A stretch of DNA of 64,000 nucleotides from MGIIb-O1 sp002457595 (GTDB lineage Archaea; Thermoplasmatota; Poseidoniia; Poseidoniales; Thalassarchaeaceae), in NCBI GenBank assembly GCA_045568115.1, contig JBJLBO010000001.1, forward strand, positions 1 to 64,000, given 5' to 3'. Positions 54,501 to 61,243 of the stretch are shown piece by piece (position 1 is the first letter of the stretch; every line of letters begins with the position of its first letter). A program made the translations under genes and the position numbers. The notes under the pieces are model-generated. The model had not been told where the DNA came from. It saw only the letters and a list, made by a program, of their open reading frames with translations, and made no database searches.

Positions 54501-56329
54501 ATATCAAATTGGTACAGGAATGAATGACCTGGCTCAAGCTCTCTTGAATCGTCATAAAAAAGATCTAAAGACACGGAGGCGTCTTTTGGAGAAATAGAAT
54601 TTGAAATATCAATTTGCCCCCACCCTTCACGAGAATTTGGTATATCAGGCACTCCTAAATCTTCGGCACCATTAATCACTAAGGCCTTTATTAAATCAGA
54701 TCGAGGTTCATTAACCCCTACGCTTTCTCTAAGATATTGACGAATCTGGGCAACACCACCAGCTGCTACAGCAGTTGCCATGGAGGTTCCATTAAGAGCC
54801 ATGTATAGAGGAGTAGACACACCATTATGAGTGGCTGATGAACAAGAGGTACCTTGAGTACTGGATGCTTCTTGAGCACGAGCAGAACAGAGCATTACAC
54901 CAGGAGCCACTACATCGGGTTTGATTCTACCATCCAACGTTGTTCCAGAAGATGAAAATTGGGGGACTGCCCCAATCGATTGAGTTCCAAAAGCCCCGGT
55001 AGAAGAAGCACCAACTGTAAGGACGTTTTTTGCAGTACCTGGAGAGGTAACCGAACTTGATCCATTATCTCCTAAATCTCCTGCTGAAAACAAAACAAGG
55101 AATTTAGGATTGTCGACTACGAATGTGTCGACATCCCTAGAATCGGTTGAATATTGACCTAAATTGAGTTCATTACCCCATGAATTGGTTTGTATTCGAG
55201 CTGAGTTTTGCCATGAATGAGCGAACATTTCGTACAAAGAGCCGTAACGCGCAAATATCCCTGATGAATCGACTTCAAGTTGGTAGAAATGGAATGTGGC
55301 TGCGGGCACCATTCCTTTGGCATTATTATCACCATTACCGTCACCCAAAATAGTCGCAGTCACATGAGTCCCATGGCCCGAATTCGTATCGGCTGCTGAA
55401 TTATCGGGGCCGAAATTATTGAAAATCCCTCTTATGCGCCCATCAAAGTCCCCATGGTCAGAATCTATTCCAGTGTCAGAAATTCCAATTACTTCACCGG
55501 CACCATTTAGAGAAAAACCTGAATCAACAGATGCTTGATCAACACCGGCAATGCTAGATGCGTTTGAATTATGAATTGATAAAATCGAGGCATACTGAAT
55601 ATGTAAAATTCGCCCGTCCATTGCAAGAATTGGAATCCAAAGAGCATCTACAGATTCAAGTAGACAGAGATATGGATCACATTTACCAGTAGGATTTTGA
55701 CTTGATGAAATTGACTCAAGGTCAATGGCTAGATCAACCAGTTCTTTCTGATTCAAATCAGGAGCAGGAGTTATTTCTAAATTTACAGTAATCGAAGTAC
55801 GTCCAGAAATATGCGCAACCTCTGGACTAACTCTCCATGCAATCGGCAGATGCCCCGCCCAACGAACAAATTCATTAGAATTCAAATTTGAAAAAATTAC
55901 ATTGTAATCACTGTTTTCGGGTACTCGAACTAAAATTGCATCGTCGGGGAAAAAATCAATAAAATCTAATTTTTGCTCCTTCGCAAAATCTAGGACGCCA
56001 GATAAATCTGGAGAATTAGATTGAATGATAACAAACCCGGTTCGCTCCAGAGCTTTGGAATCGTAAAGATTCTCGGGGCCCAAAGGCATTGGTTGAATTA
56101 ATGGGTCAAAAGAACCGAAAGGTGAGTGAATTTGACCTGAAAATTCACGTAAATTATAGGAAGATTCGACAGCACTGTTGATTTTCTGGGGCAATGAGGC
56201 GGTTTCTTTCAAATCAACATTTTGAGTCAATTCATCCGAAATCGCAGAATTAGCACTAGCAATACCAGACCCCCAGCCGCTCAGTACAAGCATTATGAGG
56301 ACGACATGTACTAAACGCTTGTCGCCCAT
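51542..56329 (-). CDS. Giant membrane-anchored subtilisin-like protease
   Basis: 1595 residues: signal peptide to about 26, a propeptide-like region, then an S8 peptidase domain with Asp285 (ISDTGID), His319 (SGHGTHV) and Ser516 (NGTSMA). The oxyanion position normally Asn is Asp418 (FSAGDLGD). A P-domain-like beta region follows, then about six CARDB/NEW3-type beta repeats to about 1470, one membrane helix near 1492-1512 and a cytoplasmic tail. The protein ends with SGLPDGWTMEQWVSYGHLWY. It would degrade extracellular protein from the cell surface. The adk operon lies just beyond its 3' end on the same strand. Confidence 0.93.
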   Translation of the reverse strand: MGDKRLVHVVLIMLVLSGWGSGIASANSAISDELTQNVDLKETASLPQKINSAVESSYNLREFSGQIHSPFGSFDPLIQPMPLGPENLYDSKALERTGFVIIQSNSPDLSGVLDFAKEQKLDFIDFFPDDAILVRVPENSDYNVIFSNLNSNEFVRWAGHLPIAWRVSPEVAHISGRTSITVNLEITPAPDLNQKELVDLAIDLESISSSQNPTGKCDPYLCLLESVDALWIPILAMDGRILHIQYASILSIHNSNASSIAGVDQASVDSGFSLNGAGEVIGISDTGIDSDHGDFDGRIRGIFNNFGPDNSAADTNSGHGTHVTATILGDGNGDNNAKGMVPAATFHFYQLEVDSSGIFARYGSLYEMFAHSWQNSARIQTNSWGNELNLGQYSTDSRDVDTFVVDNPKFLVLFSAGDLGDNGSSSVTSPGTAKNVLTVGASSTGAFGTQSIGAVPQFSSSGTTLDGRIKPDVVAPGVMLCSARAQEASSTQGTSCSSATHNGVSTPLYMALNGTSMATAVAAGGVAQIRQYLRESVGVNEPRSDLIKALVINGAEDLGVPDIPNSREGWGQIDISNSISPKDASVSLDLFYDDSRELEPGHSFLYQFDIDSSSEMDLSLVWVDQESSLISNQTAKKIVNDLDLTAIAPDGTEYHGNNFLNGYSTSGGTSDRLNNVERIKISSNQDGVWTIIVGHAGGQSQKFSLVASGLISEQKFVDLAVFEDSLSTSVASPLQGDAVLIQAYWKNQASLDSGTYDIEIWDLTEGVLIYSINQPSLSAGSVKSISFPHVFQTTGSHTLELRLDVTNAITEINDENSGVDNNRYQLIVEISQIGVRIIPLMEDGSLPSNPSQIEQALTRVLEPTSGSVVSFDLVLQNEGTSSTEVDLSISPLQRIDENGILRAPIDEWWMLLNDTGPWVLAPSGEVGSSVIVRLTLEDVDADPENPGGAIFALPGDFVSVLILSDIESPWISHELTISTIVEREEGIATILAGDGVGLGAIPGDVATFSLSVKNMGNGPTSYSVICESPSNWIINIGSSNSNYLVMEPLTRLQSLPLSIHVNVPSVNGGQPSAGVEEMITCVTTSVEDNSITSTESAIVRVFEKLDYSVVIFDESGIALPSIAFAEDRATVNGRIEETQVTVTNKGNIPMGFELITYSSLNGWATNFILAEGDSDEVIISLDAGQSRTLIVNLLVPQNVEMGLENIVTIKTELIGYSSTSDNRTKFITQEVASLEIVDEDVIRVPLGQTGVSNISIRNSGNVPLNLQLTVGSLPEGWQGGFQSIIPTELEMGREETFSVGLQLPCCLSEGIQNYEFSIIIEASTSQSMLISKTVILEVEVLPSIWLEITSDSESIEDIKTGSSQEVKLIVKNMGNYASEFTVDSNLIEGWVINIDTSSVGPIISGESIELITTIEPSSGAGYGLEPLGIFANSTDTNVQQNITNGELIIQISRARDDSCNGLGCLIVKAGLPSWTLAVLFLAVITGLGVGLVRMRRGSATSLTPEEELIPMGSALQSGSFTDRRKSALETSSSGGVLSSTISDDEISELRDSSLPSLSLPPVPPGAMPLPPSGLPDGWTMEQWVSYGHLWYEQNQ

Positions 56330-56347
56330 AATTGAGGCGCACTCTTG

Positions 56348-56388
56348 TGACCCTTTTGACCGTTAACCAATTTTGACCTTTAGGTCAA
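56348..56388. promoter_or_regulatory. Cluster of TGACC/GGTCA half-sites upstream of the protease
   Basis: Three TGACC copies start at 56348, 56357 and 56374, and GGTCA lies at 56383-56387. The last two make the inverted repeat TTGACC-TTTA-GGTCAA. Two copies share the longer TTTTGACC with a 17-bp period. The sites occupy the promoter region of the protease gene (start 56329). The same half-site forms the palindrome at 14869-14887. Confidence 0.45.
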
Positions 56389-56404
56389 TAACAAAAAAAG
56401 AACA
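56389..56404 (-). terminator. Oligo-T terminator after GAPDH
   Basis: Read on the minus strand just after the GAPDH stop, the sequence is TTGTTCTTTTTTTGTTAT. Archaeal RNA polymerase stops at such U-runs without needing a hairpin. It separates the GAPDH gene from the protease promoter. Confidence 0.55.
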
Positions 56405-56415
56405 AATTAATACGA

Positions 56416-57456
56416 TTATAGGCCATAATATCGGGTAATAGCGGCATCGGTTTTAGTTACTGATTTTTCCCAATCAGGTTCAGTACCCATTAATGCTCGA
56501 ATACAATCGACATTTTCAGGAATTACATCACTTTCTTGATGAATTGCTTGGAAATAATATAGACGATTATCGATTAATTTGACGCCATCTTCCCAAACAA
56601 AAATCTCATGCAAATCGCCCCACTTTCGACCAATGTCCCTGGCCATTTCCATGACCTCAGCTGTTGTTGTGATTCGGTTCTCAACGCCATTCATTACGAT
56701 GACTCGTGGACGGTTTTTCCACATCTCAATTATGGAACTCGTGGTCAAACCATGGCCCTCAGGTAAATCTGCAATAATTGAATGAACATGCATAATTGTA
56801 GTAGGGACTGCTACTGCTAGTGAATTGATTTCAATTTCAGGTTTTACAGTCATTAAATCTGGACCGTGGTGACTTGGGACTTTGAGAACGGGTTTAATTG
56901 CATTAATCGGACCCTTATTAGAATCACCAGGGTCTGCGGCTCGACGAATCATTGTACATTCTACTTTCAAAGATCCACAGTGCTCAAACAATGGCACAAG
57001 AGTTCGAGAAAGACCTGTTGTATTACAAGACACGACACGAGAACCTTCTGCATTGAGATTTTCACTGTGATTTGCACAAGAGGTGTATGACAATCCAGTT
57101 AGTTGATGTTTCTCCCCTCCTTGGAACATATGTTTAACTCCCGCTGCCTTGTATTTTGCAAGATTATCCGCCCCCATCTTTCCAGGTGCACAGTCAACCA
57201 CAATATCAGCTACTGCAAGAAGTGCGGAAAGGCCCCCCATGCAATCATAACCTTGTTCTGCAAATGCCTCAATCCGGCCTTCGTCATCAAAAGTACAATA
57301 AAGAGGGAATCCTTTCTTTACAGCAAGATCACAGCCGAAAGAGGGACCGGTTTTGGTAACACCAATTACCATCATATCATCCTGAGCATCAACTGCATCA
57401 GCGACCCTCTTCCCTATTGTTCCAAAACCATTGATAGCGACCTTGATTTGTCCCAT
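56416..57456 (-). CDS. gap: Glyceraldehyde-3-phosphate dehydrogenase, archaeal type II
   Basis: 346 residues from MGQIKVAING. It has the Rossmann NGFGTIGKRV near 9-18 and the catalytic Cys144 in SCNTTGLSR. The archaeal-type length and C-terminal KTDAAITRYYGL fit the type II family. It oxidises glyceraldehyde 3-phosphate with phosphate and NAD(P)+ in lower glycolysis or gluconeogenesis. An in-frame start at 57501 would add 15 residues before the Rossmann motif and is not needed. It diverges from the glutamate-synthase-like gene. Confidence 0.95.
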   Translation of the reverse strand: MGQIKVAINGFGTIGKRVADAVDAQDDMMVIGVTKTGPSFGCDLAVKKGFPLYCTFDDEGRIEAFAEQGYDCMGGLSALLAVADIVVDCAPGKMGADNLAKYKAAGVKHMFQGGEKHQLTGLSYTSCANHSENLNAEGSRVVSCNTTGLSRTLVPLFEHCGSLKVECTMIRRAADPGDSNKGPINAIKPVLKVPSHHGPDLMTVKPEIEINSLAVAVPTTIMHVHSIIADLPEGHGLTTSSIIEMWKNRPRVIVMNGVENRITTTAEVMEMARDIGRKWGDLHEIFVWEDGVKLIDNRLYYFQAIHQESDVIPENVDCIRALMGTEPDWEKSVTKTDAAITRYYGL

Positions 57457-57594
57457 GACGTCATCACGCGCCCTTTTGGGCAATCTTCCGTCCTCGCCCA
57501 ACCTCTATCAATTATGCTCTCTGTAAACAATGAATGAATGAGAGAGGTGACATTGCTTCAGAATCAAATCACAAGAGTTTGATGACCCGTCATA

Positions 57595-59175
57595 ATGAAG
57601 ACTGGGACCACTCCGTCGAGGGTTGAGATTACCATGCGCGACGTCACGGCAAAGAGTGTTAAACTCAATCGTGATCTCGATAAGATGCTTGAACAAGCTC
57701 TTGAGAGAGACTTGCTTGTTAGAATAGGGTGGGGGAAGCAAGGAGATGAAAAACCAAAGAAAGGTGAAATTGGCGTCATAACTCATTTGCCTAAGGACTC
57801 AAGAGTTCTCTTACTTGGTGATCTAGGAGAATGTGCTGGTGCAATGAACGATGGAGGCACATTCACATTACAAGGCAATTGCACTTCTATGCTAGGGTCA
57901 TTTCAATCCAGAGGACGTATTACAGTCGAAAGAGACGCTGGTGAACGCACAGGACATAGAATGACTGGTGGTGAAATATTCATCCAAGGCTCTGCCGGAG
58001 GATTTGCTGGTTCAAGGATGCGCGATGGCCAGATTGTGATTCGAGGACAAGCTGGAAAGAAAGTTGGCGCTGGAATGGAAGGAGGAGTTGTTGTGGTTTT
58101 AGGCAATACTGATTCGGAACCCGGTCAAGCTATGACAGGGGGGCGAATCTTTGTAGCTGGTAGTTGCCCTCCACCTGGTGAAGGAGCAACTATCAGGAGC
58201 ATTCTTGATCATGAATTGGAGGAATTAGCATCAATTCTTGAACCGCATGGGCTTCAGCTCGACTCGGATGCATTGGTGATAATACCCTCTACAGATTCAC
58301 CCCCTTTGGGTGAAACTCCTGAATATTCGATTACGGAAGGATTTGAGAGTATAGGACTAGTATCTTCTGGTAGAGAACGACTTTCAAATTCTGCAACGCT
58401 AGATACAGAAACTCAAATTCTACCTACGGGATTGGATGAAAATGGCCTTCTTGCACCAATCCCATGGATTGTAGAATCTAAACGCATGACTGCAGCAACA
58501 GGGACATACGGCACCGCCCAACCAGGTCTTGTAACCTCAGAACCCAGGAATAACGATTTAATGTTAGTGAATGAAGATAATATTATTGAGGCGGTAGATA
58601 AAATAGGTAATTGCGCGGGTATGGTTCTTGATTTAAGTTGTCAATCATCGCTCAATGATGCAGAGATTGAAGCGTTGCTAGTCTCACTCTATAGTAGAAT
58701 GAACGATGATTCACTAGTCTTCTTGAAAGATAGCGTATCTAGGGTGGAACACCTTTTCAGACTGATTGTTGAATTAGATCTTGATGGAGCAATTGTTGAT
58801 GCGGCTACACCAGGTGGTTCTAGAGCAGCAGCGACTCTTCCATCTATTGGATTAGCTGCGAAAGCAATGAACATAATTAATCAAGGACGATGTATTTTCC
58901 TTGAAATTGATGAACCACCCTCTGCTAAAGATTTGTTAATCGCCAAAGCAGCAGGTTGCTCAGGAATTGTAGCACCTCCTACGGATGATGATATTGAAAG
59001 TGAAATTCACAGGCTTTACGGAAACCTAAGAGGTTGGATGAGGGAATTGGGTATTTCAGGCATGTCTCAAATCAACAGGAAAAATTTGCGAGCACTAGAT
59101 TACGAGACTGCAGCGATTTCGGGATTAAGACTAGTTGGATACGATAGACCTCTCCCCATGTGGCTGAATAAGTGA
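57595..59175 (+). CDS. Glutamate-synthase-like protein: GXGXG domain then partial FMN domain
   Basis: 526 residues. Residues about 45-200 are the right-handed beta-helix of the GltB/FwdC GXGXG family (repeated G-x-x-x-G with AGAMNDGG, AGERTGHRMTGG, AGGFAGSRMRDG). Residues about 300-520 resemble the FMN-binding domain of glutamate synthase: DAATPGGSRAAATLPSIGLA, AAGCSGIVAP, RGWMRELG and an ending AAISGLRLVGYD. In ordinary GltB the FMN domain comes before GXGXG; here the order is reversed. The glutamine amidotransferase domain is absent, and I see no Fe-S cysteine motif in the FMN part. Confidence 0.8.
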   Translation: MKTGTTPSRVEITMRDVTAKSVKLNRDLDKMLEQALERDLLVRIGWGKQGDEKPKKGEIGVITHLPKDSRVLLLGDLGECAGAMNDGGTFTLQGNCTSMLGSFQSRGRITVERDAGERTGHRMTGGEIFIQGSAGGFAGSRMRDGQIVIRGQAGKKVGAGMEGGVVVVLGNTDSEPGQAMTGGRIFVAGSCPPPGEGATIRSILDHELEELASILEPHGLQLDSDALVIIPSTDSPPLGETPEYSITEGFESIGLVSSGRERLSNSATLDTETQILPTGLDENGLLAPIPWIVESKRMTAATGTYGTAQPGLVTSEPRNNDLMLVNEDNIIEAVDKIGNCAGMVLDLSCQSSLNDAEIEALLVSLYSRMNDDSLVFLKDSVSRVEHLFRLIVELDLDGAIVDAATPGGSRAAATLPSIGLAAKAMNIINQGRCIFLEIDEPPSAKDLLIAKAAGCSGIVAPPTDDDIESEIHRLYGNLRGWMRELGISGMSQINRKNLRALDYETAAISGLRLVGYDRPLPMWLNK

Positions 59176-59184
59176 GGTGAGATA

Positions 59185-60939
59185 TTGCCAACTATTAGTC
59201 TAAAACATAGTATTCTTGAATCCATCCAGAGTAATCATGGAATTAGTCATAATCCTGAAAATTGGATGTCTAGACTATCTCAGATAGGTTGTGTGGTAGA
59301 AAAATCAGATGAGAAAGAAGTAGAGATTGAGGTTTTTCCAGATCGTCCAGACCTTCTTAGTCACGAAACAATGGCTCGGGCTGCTCGAGCATTTCTTCAT
59401 TCAGAGAATCAAAAACCATTCTTGGATGTAACCGATAGTGGAATCACAATGAAAGTTGACAAAAGTTTAGAACATGTTCGACCAGTAATACTTGGAGCCA
59501 TAGTTCGAGGAGTAAACACCGGAGAGACACTAGAACAGAAAAATGAATTCATACAATCACTAATGGAACATCAGGAAAAACTCCACCTCAGCATAGGGAG
59601 GAAAAGAAAATTCGCATCGATTGGTGTGCATGATATGTCTAATTTGAAACCACCATTCAAGGTGGTCACGGTGCCCGATTCTCATGAGTTCAAACCTCTG
59701 GCGACGGACAAGAAAATGAGTATTAATCAAATTCTTTCCAAGCATCCAAAAGGTGTTGAATATGCTCATCTTATGGAAGGATTAGATGCATATCCAGTAA
59801 TACTTGACTCAAATGATGATATTCTCTCTTTCCCACCTATAATTAATGGAGACCATACTACTGTGACCAAATCTACTACTGATTTCTTCATCGACGTAAC
59901 GGGATGGGATGAAAGATCTGTTGAATCTTGTCTGCTTTTAGTATGTTTATCATTAGCTGAGAGGGGGGGCAGCGTGGAGAGTGTAGAAGTTACAGGTTGG
60001 GATGAGAAAAAATGTTTGAGCCCACTAGGAAAGGCCAAGCAACACAGAGTCCCTGATAGATTGATTAGTAGAATTTTAGGAATATCATTAAAACCTGAAG
60101 AAATTGCTAATGCGATATCAAAAATGGGTGGTGAATTAATCACTAGTCAAGCCATTACAGATGGCGTTGATAACGCAGAAAGATGGAGTGATTTAGTTGT
60201 GGGAGAACAAGAACACGTAATCTCAATGCCACGATGGAGATCAGATATTATGCACCCCATCGATCTTGTAGAAGACATTGCAATTGGATACGGTTATGAG
60301 AATATGCCAGACATTCAATCAACAGTTCACCTTAATGCAATACCTCTTGAATCATCAAATCTTCATCGAAGGTTACGTGAAAGTTTGAGATCATTGAGTC
60401 TGCAAGAAACACAAAGTCTTACACTTTCTTGTGAACGTGACCAATTTGAAAGAGTCAGATGGCTGAATACTGGTGAAGTCACAAGAATATCAAACCCCAT
60501 AACCATTGAGCACACTATACTAAGGCAGCGGATACTACCTAGTCTTCTACAACTACTCGCTGCGAATAGGCATCATGAATTGCCTCAAAGAGTCTATGAA
60601 TTAGGCACTGTTGTTTCGAATAATATTAATCAAAATAATTTTGCTTGGTCTTGCGCAGAAGTAGATGGAGGATTCACTGCTGCAAAAGGGTTTGCTCAAG
60701 CAATACTAAGGGATCTTGGAGCCAATTTTGAAGAGATAAAGTGGATGCCTATTGAAGACAATTATGGCCCATGGATTTCAGGAAGAGGAGCTAGAATAAT
60801 TGTAAACGAAGAAGAAGTTGGACAAATTGGAGAAATAGATCCCATTGTAAGCCTAGAATTCGGACTCAGAGTACCCATTCACGCGGGGGAGTTCAATATT
60901 GAGTCCTTAGGTCGCTTAATCTCCGATCCAGTTCTTTGA
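59185..60939 (+). CDS. pheT: Phenylalanyl-tRNA synthetase beta subunit
   Basis: 584 residues starting at a TTG with a GAGGTGA Shine-Dalgarno; the next ATG is 27 codons in and would remove the conserved PTISLKHSIL start. Archaeal PheT features are visible: EIEVFPDRPDLLSHE near 47-61, the B3/B4-type central region, RWRSDIMHPIDLVEDIAIGYGY near 350-371 and the catalytic-like domain ending near 575. It pairs with PheS to charge tRNA-Phe. It follows the glutamate-synthase-like gene by 9 bp. Confidence 0.95.
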   Translation: MPTISLKHSILESIQSNHGISHNPENWMSRLSQIGCVVEKSDEKEVEIEVFPDRPDLLSHETMARAARAFLHSENQKPFLDVTDSGITMKVDKSLEHVRPVILGAIVRGVNTGETLEQKNEFIQSLMEHQEKLHLSIGRKRKFASIGVHDMSNLKPPFKVVTVPDSHEFKPLATDKKMSINQILSKHPKGVEYAHLMEGLDAYPVILDSNDDILSFPPIINGDHTTVTKSTTDFFIDVTGWDERSVESCLLLVCLSLAERGGSVESVEVTGWDEKKCLSPLGKAKQHRVPDRLISRILGISLKPEEIANAISKMGGELITSQAITDGVDNAERWSDLVVGEQEHVISMPRWRSDIMHPIDLVEDIAIGYGYENMPDIQSTVHLNAIPLESSNLHRRLRESLRSLSLQETQSLTLSCERDQFERVRWLNTGEVTRISNPITIEHTILRQRILPSLLQLLAANRHHELPQRVYELGTVVSNNINQNNFAWSCAEVDGGFTAAKGFAQAILRDLGANFEEIKWMPIEDNYGPWISGRGARIIVNEEEVGQIGEIDPIVSLEFGLRVPIHAGEFNIESLGRLISDPVL

Positions 60940-60960
60940 GTCAAAGATAATTTCGTACAA

Positions 60961-61149
60961 CTAATCGCCATCACCAAGAAGTGCCATTGCATCAAGGAAT
61001 GATTTACTGTTTAGATGACTTTTGTCGTCAATTATATTTTTCTGAGAAGTCTCCTTTTTCCTCTCATATTCAACAATCTCAACCTTCTTTTTCTTTATTT
61101 CGGATTCCCCTCGAGCCGATTTCTTGCCAAATGGCCATATTCCCGCCAT
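60961..61149 (-). CDS. Small Lys/Glu-rich hypothetical protein
   Basis: 62 residues from MAGIWPFGKK. A basic/acidic helical middle (KKKKVEIVEYERKK) and a short hydrophobic C-terminal helix (FLDAMALLGDGD). It is convergent with pheT (21 bp apart) and divergent from the surface protein at 61244. No family recognised; the size and composition leave real doubt. Confidence 0.45.
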   Translation of the reverse strand: MAGIWPFGKKSARGESEIKKKKVEIVEYERKKETSQKNIIDDKSHLNSKSFLDAMALLGDGD

Positions 61150-61243
61150 GTTCTGCGAACTACACCTCGGACCATAGACCCTTTGCAATCACGACTCAAC
61201 ATAGAAACGTAGGAATCAAAGCAGAGAACGGTAAGCGTCGCCC

